Shown here piece by piece: positions 24,023-34,128 of a DNA stretch of 64,000 nt. How positions within the stretch are numbered: position 1 is the first letter of the stretch; every line of letters begins with the position of its first letter. The position numbers and the translations under genes are program-made. The stretch is from positions 1 through 64,000 of the forward strand of contig JAUVVQ010000004.1 of NCBI GenBank assembly GCA_030604525.1, given 5' to 3'. This DNA comes from Phycisphaerae bacterium (GTDB taxonomy: Bacteria > Planctomycetota > Phycisphaerae > Sedimentisphaerales > Anaerobacaceae). The notes under the pieces were generated by a model. The model had not been told where the DNA came from, made no database searches, and worked only from the letters and a program-made list of their open reading frames with translations.

Positions 24023-25321
24023 ATGAGAGTTTTGATGTTAGGCTGGGAATTTCCGCCTTTTATAAGTGGTGGGTTAGGTACTGCCTGCTACGGCTTGACG
24101 AAGGCGATGAGTCAGCTTGGCATTAAGGTAACTTTTGTTCTGCCGAAACAGGTAGATGGAGATTACGCAACCCATGTCAAATTGCTTACTCCTGGTTCAA
24201 AAGGAGCCGTTTCTGACGAATTTTCAGGGTTAGAAGGGTGCAAAAATATCAGTTTTCGGACTATCGGCTCACCCCTGAGGCCGTATTCTACCCCGGAGTT
24301 TTACCGGCAGAGTATTGAGCGGATGTTGGAGCGCACTGGGAAAAAGAATAAAGATATACCACAAAACTGGCAGTTTGAGGGGATAGATTACAGCGGCGAT
24401 ATGTATACGGAGGTTCATCGATATGCCGCCCTTGCCAACAATTTGGCAAAGGACGAAGAATTTGACATCATTCACGCTCACGACTGGATGACTTACCCGG
24501 CAGCGATAGCCATAGCTGGGCTGACGGGGAAACCCCTCGTAGTTCATATCCATTCCACTGAATTCGACCGCAGCGGTGAGCACGTCAATCAGATGATTTA
24601 CGATATTGAGAAGAAGGGCTTTTATTCAGCAGACAAGATAATTGCTGTAAGCCATTTTACTCGCAACATACTTATAAGCAGATATGGAGTCCCGGGTGGC
24701 AAAATTGAGGTAGTTTATAACGGCGTGGAGCGGAACGGAACCGATAACTGGCCTCTTGAGAAAAGCGGCATACAAAAGGATGAGAAAATAGTTCTTTTCC
24801 TGGGACGTATTACCATGCAGAAAGGACCGGAGTATTTTCTGCAGGCCGCCCAAAGAGTGCTTAGCGTGATGGATAATGTCAAGTTCGTAATGGCCGGCTC
24901 GGGAGACCTTGCTCATAGAACGATTGAAATGGCTGCCGAGCTTGGTATCGGAGATAAAGTCCTCTTTACGGGTTTCCTCAGAGGCGATGATGTCAAAAAG
25001 ATATATCAAATGGCTGACCTCTATGTTATGCCTTCTGTCTCCGAACCGTTTGGTATCGCACCTTTGGAGGCACTCGATAACGATGTGCCCGTGATTATCA
25101 GCAGGCAAAGCGGTGTCTCGGAGGTCCTGGTACATGCTTTAAAGGTTGATTTCTGGGATGTCGATGAGATTGCGAACAAAATTGTTGCAGTTTTAAAACA
25201 TCCTCCTCTGCAGATTACTTTGAGAAATTACGGGAACTTCGAAGTAAGAAAACTGCGATGGAGCGAAAGCGCTGCAAAGTGTGCAAAAATTTATGAGCAA
25301 ATGCTTACTCCGGTAGGATAA
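24023..25321 (+). CDS. GT4/GT5-like glycosyltransferase (glycogen-synthase type)
   Basis: 432 aa GT-B enzyme. The N-terminus MRVLMLGWEFPPFISGGLGTACYGL is the starch/glycogen-synthase catalytic-domain start with the ADP-glucose-type GG loop, then IIHAHDWMTYPAAIAIA. The C-terminal donor domain has VLFLGRITMQKGPEYFLQAA and MPSVSEPFGIAPLEALDNDVPVI (E-x7-E). It stands first in a run with GH57 and GH133 genes, so it probably extends an alpha-1,4-glucan from a nucleotide glucose. A maltosyl or trehalose-type activity cannot be excluded. Confidence 0.85.
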   Translation: MRVLMLGWEFPPFISGGLGTACYGLTKAMSQLGIKVTFVLPKQVDGDYATHVKLLTPGSKGAVSDEFSGLEGCKNISFRTIGSPLRPYSTPEFYRQSIERMLERTGKKNKDIPQNWQFEGIDYSGDMYTEVHRYAALANNLAKDEEFDIIHAHDWMTYPAAIAIAGLTGKPLVVHIHSTEFDRSGEHVNQMIYDIEKKGFYSADKIIAVSHFTRNILISRYGVPGGKIEVVYNGVERNGTDNWPLEKSGIQKDEKIVLFLGRITMQKGPEYFLQAAQRVLSVMDNVKFVMAGSGDLAHRTIEMAAELGIGDKVLFTGFLRGDDVKKIYQMADLYVMPSVSEPFGIAPLEALDNDVPVIISRQSGVSEVLVHALKVDFWDVDEIANKIVAVLKHPPLQITLRNYGNFEVRKLRWSESAAKCAKIYEQMLTPVG

Positions 25322-25327
25322 GCATCT

Positions 25328-25347
25328 CCTGCCTAAGGAAAGGCAGG
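25328..25347 (+). other. Intercistronic hairpin
   Basis: CCTGCC and GGCAGG form a 6-bp stem with an 8-base loop between the GT and GH57 genes, with no U-tract. It may tune mRNA stability or relative expression. Confidence 0.35.
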
Positions 25348-25372
25348 TCAATTTATAAGGAGATAAATAAGG

Positions 25373-26620
25373 ATGGCTTCTGTTTGTTTCTACTTTCAAG
25401 CGCATCAGCCGATGCGGTTAAGACATTACACCGTCTTTGACAAGCACCACAATTATTTTGATGACCGGGGGAATGCGGCTATTTGCAGGAAAGTAGCTAA
25501 CAAGTGTTATCTGCCTGCCAATCGGTTGATGCTGAAATTAATCAGAAAGCATCAGGGAAGATTTAAAATCGCCTACGGAATAACAGGAGTGCTGCTCGAA
25601 CAGATTATCTCTTTCGCTCCGGAGGTTATGAGCACTTTTGACGCCCTGGCTGAAACCGGATGTGTCGAGTTCCTCGGTGAAACATATTATCACAGCTTGA
25701 GCTTTTTGTACTCCAAAGAAGACTTTTTGGAGCAAGTCAAAAAACACTCCAGCACTATTGAATCTTATTTTGGCCAGAAACCCAGAGTATTCAGAAATAC
25801 TGAGCTGATTTATAACAATGAGTTAGCTGCGTTTATTGAATCCCTCGGGTTGTTTGATGCGATAATAACCGAGGGAGCTGACCATATTCTCGGCTATCGA
25901 AGCCCCGATTTCGTTTACCGGCCAAAAGGGTGCGAAAAATTAAAGCTCCTGTTGAAAAATTACTCGCTCAGTGACGACATCGCTTTCAGGTTCTCTAACC
26001 GGGATTGGAAGCAATGGCCTTTGACCGCTGATAAATTTGCGAGATGGGTAAACAAAGTAAATGGAAATGGTAATGTGGTCAATCTGTTTATGGATTATGA
26101 AACTTTCGGTGAGCATCAGTGGAAAGATACCGGTATTTTTGACTTCTTAAAGCACCTGCCGGATGAAATCCTCAAACATCCTGATAATGATTTCAAAACC
26201 CCTACCGAGGTGGTGAACTCATATCCCCCAATGGACGAAGTTGATGTCCCTAATCTGATAAGCTGGGCTGATACGGAAAGGGACACGTCGGCCTGGATTG
26301 GAAATGCTATGCAGTCAAATGCTATTCACGAACTATACCGGCTTGAGGACGAAATTAAAAAAACTGCTGATAAAAAAATCATAGAAGACTGGAGGAAATT
26401 GCAAATATCGGACCATTTTTACTATATGTGCACCAAGTGGTTTGCCGATGGTGACGTGCATAAATATTTTAATCCTTATGATTCGCCTTATGATGCTTAC
26501 ATAAATTATATGAATATCCTGAGTAATCTCAAAATGCGCTGTTTTTTGCATAAGGATTTGAAGAAAGTCCAGCGTCTTTTTGAAAATAGAAAATCACAGC
26601 CTGAAACTGTTATCGCTTAA
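25373..26620 (+). CDS. Glycoside hydrolase family 57 (alpha-amylase/4-alpha-glucanotransferase type)
   Basis: 415 aa. GH57 start pattern VCFYFQAHQPMRLRHY (conserved HQP), later FRNTELIYNNEL with the probable catalytic glutamate and LFMDYETFGEHQ with the probable acid/base aspartate. It lacks a signal peptide, so it acts inside the cell. AAGGAG precedes the ATG. Between a glycogen-synthase-like GT and a debranching enzyme it probably trims, disproportionates or branches glycogen. GH57 includes all three activities and the sequence does not decide among them. Confidence 0.88.
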   Translation: MASVCFYFQAHQPMRLRHYTVFDKHHNYFDDRGNAAICRKVANKCYLPANRLMLKLIRKHQGRFKIAYGITGVLLEQIISFAPEVMSTFDALAETGCVEFLGETYYHSLSFLYSKEDFLEQVKKHSSTIESYFGQKPRVFRNTELIYNNELAAFIESLGLFDAIITEGADHILGYRSPDFVYRPKGCEKLKLLLKNYSLSDDIAFRFSNRDWKQWPLTADKFARWVNKVNGNGNVVNLFMDYETFGEHQWKDTGIFDFLKHLPDEILKHPDNDFKTPTEVVNSYPPMDEVDVPNLISWADTERDTSAWIGNAMQSNAIHELYRLEDEIKKTADKKIIEDWRKLQISDHFYYMCTKWFADGDVHKYFNPYDSPYDAYINYMNILSNLKMRCFLHKDLKKVQRLFENRKSQPETVIA

Positions 26621-26680
26621 TAGGTTTTCTGCCCACTGTAGATAATTAAATTTTTTGAGAGCTTTTTCCGGTAAAAGATT

Positions 26681-28735
26681 GTGTTGACTTTAAAAAGAGA
26701 TAAATGTGCAGAGTTGATTTCTATACCGATAGATGGTCAGCCGCCGGAAAATTTGTTAAGCAGGGAGTGGCTTCTAACTAACAGCCGAGGCGGTTATTCA
26801 TCCTCTACGATTATCGGCTGCAATACGCGAAAGTATCACGGATTGCTCATAGGGTCACTTGCCCCGCCTGTCCACAGGATAATGGCACTTAGCCAGTGTC
26901 TTGAGATGTTGATTTTAAATCCTCAAGCCGCCGGTTCCGACGGGCAGAATAAGAAACAGGTTTACAATCTTACTACTTTCGAGTTCGAAGGGCGGATATT
27001 TCCCAAAAGCTTTAACTACATAGACAAATTTCGCCGTTATTTAGGCGTGCATTTTGACTATAAATTCCCCGAAGTCGAAATTACTAAATCGATATATTTA
27101 CATCCTGAATCTGATGTAGTTGTAGTTGTTTATGATTTTACTCGTCTCTCCGGTCCTTTGAAATTTATTTTGCGCCCCTTTATCGGTTTAAGAGACTTCC
27201 ACACTCTTCAGAAGTCCTATGCTCCGCTTTACTCTGTCGATTTTTCTGACGGTTTATTAGTTCGGCACAATGTGCCTGGAAGCTGTGAGCTGGTTCTAAA
27301 TGCCCCGAAAATGAAATATGTAAAAGACCAGTGCTGGTGGTTCGATTTCCTGTATCGCAACGAAAAACAAAGAGGATATGAATATACCGAGGATTTATGG
27401 ACTCCGGGATTTTATAATTGTGTTCTTGATTCACCGACTCAAATCATCTTCCATGCGGGCTTATATGGACCGGACGACTCAAAAGGTGACTTCAGGGCGA
27501 AAACTGATATTAAGAAAATCAAACAGGATTTATATAAGAAGCAGAAATCGGCAATGGAATCCGTCGATACGAAAGATGAAAATTTGAAGGAGCTCTTTTT
27601 GGCTGCTGACCAGTTCATCGTAAAAAGACAGACCAGGGATGCCTCTGAAACAACTATTGTAGCCGGCTTTCCCTGGTTTGCTGATCTGGGAAGAGATGCC
27701 TTTCTGTCGCTGCCCGGCCTGATGCTTGAGAACGGGAGATACGAAGAGGCAAAATCTCTTCTGTCATACTTCGCACAGGCCGTGGATAAAGGGATGATTC
27801 CGAACCGCTTCGATGAGCATAATCATAAATTGCATTTCAACAGTGTCGATGGCTCTTTGTGGTTTATCAATGCAGCTTTCCAGTATTTAAATAAAACGGC
27901 GGATTTCAGAACCTTCTCACAGGATTTTCTGCCCGCAATCCGCTGGATTGTTGACTCTTATAACAAAGGCACCCGCTTTGGTATTCATGCGGACAAAGAC
28001 GGGCTTATCACCGCAGGGGATGAAAATACCCAGCTTACCTGGATGGATGCAAAATACGACGGAGCAGCTTTTACGCCCAGATTTGGAAAAGCGGTTGAAG
28101 TCAACGCACTTTGGTATAGCGCCCTTCGCCAGCTTGTGGATTTGTATGCGGCTCGTGACAAAGCCGCTCAAAAATCTTATAAATCTTTGGCGGATACAGT
28201 TGAAAACAGTTTCAGAAAAGTTTTCTGGAACGAATCTGCCGGGTATCTCAACGATTGCATCTTCCCGGATGGTTCAGTTGATGCTGCTCTAAGACCCAAT
28301 CAAATATTCGCCGTTTCATTGGCATTTTCTCCGTTGACAGACGAGCAGAAAAAAGCTGTTGTCAACATTATCGAAGAAAAACTGCTTACCCCCTTTGGTC
28401 TTCGAACTTTAGACCCTTCGGATAAAAGATATAAAGGCACGTGTACAGGTTCACAAAAAGAGCGTGACCAGGCATATTATCAGGGAACGGTCTGGCCTTA
28501 CCTGATAGGCCCGTTTGTTGAAGGGTATCTGAAAGTGAATCATTTCAGCAAGCGGAGTAAGAGGAATGCTGCCGGGTTCATCCAGCCGCTTATTCGGAGC
28601 TTAACTCAGGACGGCTGCGTAGGTAACCTCTCCGAAATTTACGATGGCGACAAACCGTATCACCCCAGGGGCTGTATCGCTCAGGCCTGGAACGTAGCGG
28701 AGCTTATAAGAGCATACCGACTGGTCAAAAGCTGA
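26681..28735 (+). CDS. Glycogen debranching enzyme (amylo-alpha-1,6-glucosidase, GH133)
   Basis: 684 aa, GTG start. The N-terminal beta domain has NSRGGYSSSTIIGCNTRKYHGLLI, the standard start of the archaeal/bacterial GDE family; the C-terminal (alpha/alpha)6 barrel has GFPWFADLGRDAFLSLPGL, TWMDAKYDG, ALRPNQIFAVSL and YYQGTVWPYLIGPF. It hydrolyses alpha-1,6 branch points of glycogen in the cytosol. It follows GH57 in the same orientation by 60 bases, so the three genes form an alpha-glucan metabolism unit. Confidence 0.92.
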   Translation: MLTLKRDKCAELISIPIDGQPPENLLSREWLLTNSRGGYSSSTIIGCNTRKYHGLLIGSLAPPVHRIMALSQCLEMLILNPQAAGSDGQNKKQVYNLTTFEFEGRIFPKSFNYIDKFRRYLGVHFDYKFPEVEITKSIYLHPESDVVVVVYDFTRLSGPLKFILRPFIGLRDFHTLQKSYAPLYSVDFSDGLLVRHNVPGSCELVLNAPKMKYVKDQCWWFDFLYRNEKQRGYEYTEDLWTPGFYNCVLDSPTQIIFHAGLYGPDDSKGDFRAKTDIKKIKQDLYKKQKSAMESVDTKDENLKELFLAADQFIVKRQTRDASETTIVAGFPWFADLGRDAFLSLPGLMLENGRYEEAKSLLSYFAQAVDKGMIPNRFDEHNHKLHFNSVDGSLWFINAAFQYLNKTADFRTFSQDFLPAIRWIVDSYNKGTRFGIHADKDGLITAGDENTQLTWMDAKYDGAAFTPRFGKAVEVNALWYSALRQLVDLYAARDKAAQKSYKSLADTVENSFRKVFWNESAGYLNDCIFPDGSVDAALRPNQIFAVSLAFSPLTDEQKKAVVNIIEEKLLTPFGLRTLDPSDKRYKGTCTGSQKERDQAYYQGTVWPYLIGPFVEGYLKVNHFSKRSKRNAAGFIQPLIRSLTQDGCVGNLSEIYDGDKPYHPRGCIAQAWNVAELIRAYRLVKS

Positions 28736-28867
28736 ACCGACCTGCCTAAATAGTTGATTTTTCATCTAAGCTGGATACACTATAGTTGCGCCTTGACTTC
28801 TCGGTCTTGGCCGTCTTAATAATAGGTTAAAACAATTTATTAAACCTGTGTTTTTAAGGGGACTAAA

Positions 28868-30361
28868 ATGCCGACTAAAAAAAGTTTCTTTAACATCCTC
28901 CTCTTTGCGTTGCTAACCTTTGCTTTTGTAGTTTCTTTGGCTTCTGCGGATACCGCCTGTATTTTAACTCCCAAGCCATCCGACGCACCCCAAATCAACG
29001 GGCCCGAAGTTTTCGGCGTAAGACCGCAAAACCCCTTTTTATTTACCATCCCGGCTACCGGCAAACGCCCTATGAGATTTTCTGTACAAAACCTCCCTAA
29101 AGGACTGTCCATCGAGGAAAATACAGGGCACATAACCGGCTCAATAGAGCAAGAGGGTGATTGTAATGTTACATTGCAGGCCGGAAATGAAATGGGAACG
29201 GCAAAAAAAACCTTGAAAATTAAAGTTGGTGACACGATAGCTTTGACTCCGCCGATGGGATGGAACAGTTGGAACTGCTGGGGATGTGCAGTAGATGACC
29301 AAAAGATTCGAGCTGCGGCGGATGCAATGGTCTCAACCGGACTTATTAATCACGGCTGGTCTTATATCAATATCGACGACTGCTGGCAGTGTGGAGAAAA
29401 CAAAAGAGAGCCGGACACCGGAGAGATTCAAACCAACGAGAAGTTTCCTGATATGAAAGCTCTGTGTGATTATGTCCACAGCAAGGGGCTGAAAATTGGT
29501 CTTTACACCGATTGCGGCACGATGACCTGCGGTGGATACGAAGGAAGCAAAGGACACGAATCGCAGGATATAATGACCTATGCCAAATGGGGCTTTGATT
29601 ATGTTAAAATCGATTGGTGTCATACCGAAGGGATGCAGCCCCGACGAGCTTACAAAAAATTCGGCGATGCTATTGGAAAAGCACCGAGAGATATCGTTTT
29701 TAGCATTTGTAACTGGGGCGAACAAAAACCCTGGATGTGGGGTAAGTCGCTCGGCGGCAACCTGTGGAGAACCACCGGCGATATTACAGATACCTGGGAT
29801 AGTATGTCGGGTATCGGATTCAGCCAGGATGAGCTTTACAAATTCGCAAAGCCGGGACACTGGAACGACCCGGATATGCTTGTTGTAGGAAGGGTCGGCT
29901 GGGGACCAAACCTGCACCAAACAAAATTGACGCCCGATGAACAATACACCCACATAAGTTTGTGGTGTTTGCTTTCATCTCCATTACTGCTCGGCTGTGA
30001 CTTAACGCAACTGGATGATTTTACTATGAATTTGCTCACAAATGATGAAGTGCTGGCAATTAACCAGGACCGGCTCGGCAAAGGAGCAAAACCGGTTGTA
30101 ATAAATCAGTTACCCGGCGGAGAAAGCACACAAATCTGGGTAAAATATTTACAGGATGGCGCAAAAGCTGTCGGCTTGTTCAACCTCACTGATGAAAAAA
30201 AACAGGTTTATGTAAACTGGGAAAGACTTGATATCAAAGGGAAACATAAAGTCCGTGACCTCTGGAGACAAAAGGATTTAGGTCTTTTTGAGCGAAGCTT
30301 CAAAACGGAAGTCAATCCGCACGGAGTGGAGATGATAAAGATATCAGCACAATCCGGCTGA
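28868..30361 (+). CDS. Secreted alpha-galactosidase-like GH27 with N-terminal Ig domain
   Basis: 497 aa. A signal peptide (ILLFALLTFAFVVSLASA) is followed by a putative Ig-like domain (about 35-120; RFSVQNLPKGLSIEENTGHITG) and the GH27 barrel: LTPPMGWNSWNCWG, YINIDDCWQ, the nucleophile in YVKIDWC and the acid/base in WNDPDMLVVG, with a C-terminal beta domain. GH27 removes terminal alpha-galactose, or alpha-N-acetylgalactosamine or beta-arabinopyranose in some members. It acts in the periplasm or outside, probably on galactomannan or raffinose-type sugars. GGGG precedes the ATG. It is not clearly part of the glucan unit. Confidence 0.9.
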   Translation: MPTKKSFFNILLFALLTFAFVVSLASADTACILTPKPSDAPQINGPEVFGVRPQNPFLFTIPATGKRPMRFSVQNLPKGLSIEENTGHITGSIEQEGDCNVTLQAGNEMGTAKKTLKIKVGDTIALTPPMGWNSWNCWGCAVDDQKIRAAADAMVSTGLINHGWSYINIDDCWQCGENKREPDTGEIQTNEKFPDMKALCDYVHSKGLKIGLYTDCGTMTCGGYEGSKGHESQDIMTYAKWGFDYVKIDWCHTEGMQPRRAYKKFGDAIGKAPRDIVFSICNWGEQKPWMWGKSLGGNLWRTTGDITDTWDSMSGIGFSQDELYKFAKPGHWNDPDMLVVGRVGWGPNLHQTKLTPDEQYTHISLWCLLSSPLLLGCDLTQLDDFTMNLLTNDEVLAINQDRLGKGAKPVVINQLPGGESTQIWVKYLQDGAKAVGLFNLTDEKKQVYVNWERLDIKGKHKVRDLWRQKDLGLFERSFKTEVNPHGVEMIKISAQSG

Positions 30362-30414
30362 GGCCGAACGATTTTCCCGCTCCCCGCGCAAATAATAAAT
30401 GCCGGCTTGCTAAA

Positions 30415-31203
30415 TCAAAGAGTTTTTTTAACATCGCTGATAAATTTGCTGATTTCTGCCAGCATCTTATCTTTGCTGCCTAAATTTTCCTCTATAATTT
30501 TTACTATTCTTGAGCCGATTATCACACCGTCGGCGCCGAGTTTTGCAATCGATGCTGCGTGCTCGGGCTTGCTGATGCCGAAACCTACGCATACCGGCAC
30601 CTTTGTTAATCTCTTCAGCTTGTTCAAAAATCCCTCTACCAAACCGGAAAGCTTATCCCTGCTGCCCGTTACACCCAGAAGTGAAACTGCATATATAAAC
30701 CCCGTGGTTTTCGAAGCAATCTGCTTTATTCGCTCATCCCTGGTATTGGGTGTGGCCATAAAGACGGTCTCAAGACCTGCCGCCCTGGCTGGTTCGATTA
30801 TTTCATCTGCATCATTAATATTCAAATCGGCAATTAAAACACTGTTCACTCCCGCCCGGGCAAAATCCTCGAAGAATTTTTCCTTCCCGTATTGATAAAC
30901 CAGATTGTAATACATCAAAAGCCCAATCGGTATATCTTTATATGCTTTGACCTTGCCGATAAACTCGCGGGCCTTTTTAACGTTCATACCGTTCTTTGCG
31001 GCTCTAATATCCGCCTTTTGAATAGTAGGGCCGTCCGCAATAGGGTCGGAAAAAGGAATACCAAGCTCAAGTATATCGGCTCCTGCATCAATCGATGCCT
31101 TTACTATCGAGAGACTCGTCTGCAAGTCCGGGTCACCGATTACAAAAAATGGAACCAATGCCGTTTTGGTCTCTGAAAATACCTGCTTGTATGTTCGCAT
31201 CAA
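30415..31203 (-). CDS. trpA: Tryptophan synthase alpha subunit
   Basis: 262 aa TIM barrel. It releases indole and glyceraldehyde-3-phosphate from indole-3-glycerol phosphate. Motifs are VIGDPDLQTSL, ADILELGIPFSDPIADGPTIQKA with the catalytic glutamate and aspartate, and VGFGISKPEHAASI with the phosphate-binding loop nearby. GAGG precedes the ATG. It is the last gene of the trp operon, 37 bases after trpB. Its substrate needs TrpC, which is not in this operon. Confidence 0.95.
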   Translation of the reverse strand: MMRTYKQVFSETKTALVPFFVIGDPDLQTSLSIVKASIDAGADILELGIPFSDPIADGPTIQKADIRAAKNGMNVKKAREFIGKVKAYKDIPIGLLMYYNLVYQYGKEKFFEDFARAGVNSVLIADLNINDADEIIEPARAAGLETVFMATPNTRDERIKQIASKTTGFIYAVSLLGVTGSRDKLSGLVEGFLNKLKRLTKVPVCVGFGISKPEHAASIAKLGADGVIIGSRIVKIIEENLGSKDKMLAEISKFISDVKKTL

Positions 31204-31240
31204 ATATTACCTCACTGTAATTATCAAAATCCCTTTATAT

Positions 31241-32416
31241 TTATCCGGCGGGACGGCACTGTTCCACAATCCCCACATCTTTGTCACCGCGTCCGGAAAG
31301 ATTTACCACCACTATGGCCTCGCCGTCTAATTTTCCTTTTTGACTGCGAAGATACGCCAAGGCGTGTGAGCTTTCCAATGCCGGTAAAATACCCTCCGTT
31401 TTGCAAAGCAGCTCGAAGGCATCGAGAACATCTGTGTCTTCAGCAGCCACGTATTCAGCCCTGCCGCTGTCTTTCAGGAGACAGTGTTCCGGCCCCACAC
31501 CCGGATAATCAAGACCGGCGCTTACCGACTCGGTCTCGTAAATCTGTCCTTCTTCATCCTGTAGTAAATAAGACTTTGCTCCGTGAAGTATGCCAACTTT
31601 GCCTTTGAGAAGAGTTGCTGCATGTTCTCTGGTTTTGATTCCCTTACCGCCTGCTTCGACGCCGATTAATCTTACGTCCTTGTCGTCAATAAAGCTGGAG
31701 AAAATACCTATCGCATTGCTTCCACCGCCCACGCAGGCAACAATCAAATCAGGTAATCTGCCTAATTGCTCAAGGCATTGTGCTTTTGTTTCTTTGCCGA
31801 TACAGGTTTGAAACTCTCTGACAATTGTAGGATATGGATGTGGTCCGCAAACCGAACCGAAAAGATAAAAGGTATCAGAAACAGTGCTTGTCCAGTAGCG
31901 CAGTGCTTCGTTGATAGCGTCCTTCAATGTTCCTGTGCCGCCTTCGACCTCGATAACTTCCGCTCCGCAAAGTTTCATCTTATGGACGTTCACGCTTTGA
32001 CGAACGATGTCGGTTGAACCCATAAATACCTTTGTATCAAATCCGAAAAGCGATCCGACCATCGCCGTTGCTAAACCGTGCTGACCTGCACCGGTTTCTG
32101 CTATCAGTTTGCTTTTGCCCATATATTTTGCCAGCAGTCCCTGTCCCAGCGTGTTGTTCATCTTATGAGCTCCTCCGTGCAGAAGGTCTTCGCGCTTCAG
32201 ATAAACCTTAAAACCAACTTGCTCGCTGAACCTTTTTGCATAATACAAAGGAGTTGGCCGGCCGGCGTAGGATTTTAAAAGCTGCTTCAGCTCTTGCGAG
32301 AATTGTTCATCCTGGTAGAAACGGTAAAACGCATCCTCTAATTCCTCAAGTGCCGGCATCAAAACCTCCGGAACGTAAAAGCCGCCATAAGTTCCAAATC
32401 TGCCCGTATGTTTCAT
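31241..32416 (-). CDS. trpB: Tryptophan synthase beta subunit
   Basis: 391 aa PLP enzyme joining indole and serine to tryptophan, of the TrpB1 type that pairs with TrpA. The PLP lysine is in [12 protein letters not shown], followed by AETGAGQHG, the phosphate-binding VGGGSNAIG and the C-terminal [17 protein letters not shown] precedes ATG 32416. It is 15 bases after trpF. Confidence 0.97.
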   Translation of the reverse strand: MKHTGRFGTYGGFYVPEVLMPALEELEDAFYRFYQDEQFSQELKQLLKSYAGRPTPLYYAKRFSEQVGFKVYLKREDLLHGGAHKMNNTLGQGLLAKYMGKSKLIAETGAGQHGLATAMVGSLFGFDTKVFMGSTDIVRQSVNVHKMKLCGAEVIEVEGGTGTLKDAINEALRYWTSTVSDTFYLFGSVCGPHPYPTIVREFQTCIGKETKAQCLEQLGRLPDLIVACVGGGSNAIGIFSSFIDDKDVRLIGVEAGGKGIKTREHAATLLKGKVGILHGAKSYLLQDEEGQIYETESVSAGLDYPGVGPEHCLLKDSGRAEYVAAEDTDVLDAFELLCKTEGILPALESSHALAYLRSQKGKLDGEAIVVVNLSGRGDKDVGIVEQCRPAG

Positions 32417-32431
32417 AATTACCCCTTGTTT

Positions 32432-33055
32432 TTATCCGCGTAAATGTTGTATATTATCGAATAACTGTTTCATTTTTTTCTTATCTTTCCTGCCCGGCTC
32501 GCTTTCTATTCCACTGCATACGTCTATACCATATACACCCAGCTTGACAGCTTTTGCGGCATTATCCGGATTTATCCCGCCTGCAAGAAAAACACGTTTG
32601 TTTATATGACCGATTATATTCCAGTCAAAAGTCAGGCCGGTTCCGCCGTATTTGCTCGGGTCGAATGCATCAAGTAAAATCGCATCGGTAAAGTATTCTT
32701 CAGCTTTGTCAACGTCCTTTTGTTTTTTAACGCGAATGGCTTTCATTATTTTGACGTTATGATTAAGAAATTCCTTACAAAATGCCGGTTCCTCATCACC
32801 GTGAAGCTGCACCCAGTCCAGTTGGCAGCGGTCAGCAGTCTCCATAATTTCATCCAGCTCGGCGTTTACAAAAACGCCCACAATATCCGTAAAGGCCGGC
32901 AGCTTATCGATAATCCTGGCTGCATCTTCCGGACTAATGTAACGGGAACTGCCTGGATAAAAATTAAAACCCAGTAGGTCCGCTCCCATATCTATCGCCG
33001 CCCTGGCGTCCTCATAGGTGGTAATCCCGCAAATTTTGACCTTTACTATTAGCAT
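32432..33055 (-). CDS. trpF: Phosphoribosylanthranilate isomerase
   Basis: 207 aa single-domain TIM barrel carrying out the Amadori rearrangement in tryptophan synthesis. The catalytic cysteine is in VKICGIT and the aspartate in LLDAFDPSKYGGTG; LAGGINPDNA and GIDVCSGIESEPGRKD are the phosphate-binding loops. No strong Shine-Dalgarno; it starts 40 bases after trpD. In many bacteria trpC lies here and is sometimes fused to trpF; in this operon it is absent. Confidence 0.94.
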   Translation of the reverse strand: MLIVKVKICGITTYEDARAAIDMGADLLGFNFYPGSSRYISPEDAARIIDKLPAFTDIVGVFVNAELDEIMETADRCQLDWVQLHGDEEPAFCKEFLNHNVKIMKAIRVKKQKDVDKAEEYFTDAILLDAFDPSKYGGTGLTFDWNIIGHINKRVFLAGGINPDNAAKAVKLGVYGIDVCSGIESEPGRKDKKKMKQLFDNIQHLRG

Positions 33056-33095
33056 CTTTTAATCTTTCCGACTATCAAATTTCCTTTATAGAGTG

Positions 33096-34115
33096 TCAAC
33101 CTTTATTTGAGATGGCAATAAGTTTTTCAAGGCACCCTATCGCCTTGCCATCTGTGATGGATTGCTCTGCCATTTTAATCGCTGATTCGAAATCATCAAC
33201 CAAATTCGCTACAATAATGCCCGCTGCGGCATTGACGACTACGATATCTTTTCTGGCTCCTTTTTCCTTCCTTATAAGTATATCCTTGATAATTCTCGCA
33301 TTCGTATATGTGTCACCGCCTTTGAGTTCCTCAAGTGACACTTTTTTAATGCCGAAATCTTCAGGGTTAAACTCCTTTGTCTTTATTTCCCCCTCCTTTA
33401 ATGTCCTCATCTTGGTAAGTCCACTAATGCTTATCTCATCCATCCCGTCGCTGTGAACCACCATCGCCCGCTTAGCTCCTAAAAGCTTATGCGTCTCGAT
33501 TATGCTGTCCAGAAGATGCTCACCGTAAACCCCCATTACCTGTGACTTGACGCCGGCGGGATTAGCCAAGGGACCAAGTATATTAAAAGCTGTTCGGAAG
33601 TCTAAACTTTTGCGAATCGGCTGAACAAATTTCATCGCCGGATGAAATTTTGGGGCAAACATAAAGCCGACATGTGCTTCTTTTATGCACTTTGCCACAA
33701 CCTCCGGCTCAGCATTAATTTTCACTCCAAGCTTTTCCAGGACGTCCGCTGAACCGCATTTGCTGGTGATACTGCGGTTGCCGTGTTTGGCTACATACGC
33801 CCCCGCACCAGCTGCAACCAGAGCCGCTGCAGTGGATACATTAAATGTTTTTACGCTTGCTCCACCTGTCCCGCAGGTGTCGATGAGGTTATCGACATCG
33901 ACTTTTACCGCTACCGCATGTTCACGAAGTGATTTTGCAAAGCCCGCAATCTCTTCTGGCATCGCTTGCTTAATACGCATCGCCGCCAGAAAAGCGGCTA
34001 TTTGAACATCTGCAACTTCTCCTTCGAAAATCGTATCCAGAAGCCCCTTGGCCTGTTCGAAGGTAAGGTCATTCTTCTCCAGAATAATGTCAAGATATTC
34101 GGTTATTGTCGCCAT
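33096..34115 (-). CDS. trpD: Anthranilate phosphoribosyltransferase
   Basis: 339 aa, normal length. It joins anthranilate to PRPP. Motifs are DTCGTGGASVKTFNVSTA (PRPP-binding CGTGG), KHGNRSITSKCGSADVLEKLGV, and FNILGPLANPAGVKSQVMGVY, with VHSDGMDEIS. GGGAGAAAA precedes the ATG. It starts 13 bases after trpG. Confidence 0.96.
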   Translation of the reverse strand: MATITEYLDIILEKNDLTFEQAKGLLDTIFEGEVADVQIAAFLAAMRIKQAMPEEIAGFAKSLREHAVAVKVDVDNLIDTCGTGGASVKTFNVSTAAALVAAGAGAYVAKHGNRSITSKCGSADVLEKLGVKINAEPEVVAKCIKEAHVGFMFAPKFHPAMKFVQPIRKSLDFRTAFNILGPLANPAGVKSQVMGVYGEHLLDSIIETHKLLGAKRAMVVHSDGMDEISISGLTKMRTLKEGEIKTKEFNPEDFGIKKVSLEELKGGDTYTNARIIKDILIRKEKGARKDIVVVNAAAGIIVANLVDDFESAIKMAEQSITDGKAIGCLEKLIAISNKG

Positions 34116-34128
34116 AATTTTCTCCCTT

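Noticed and set aside
29333-29953. 206-aa minus ORF inside GH27
   Set aside because: Antisense to a gene with full GH27 catalytic motifs.
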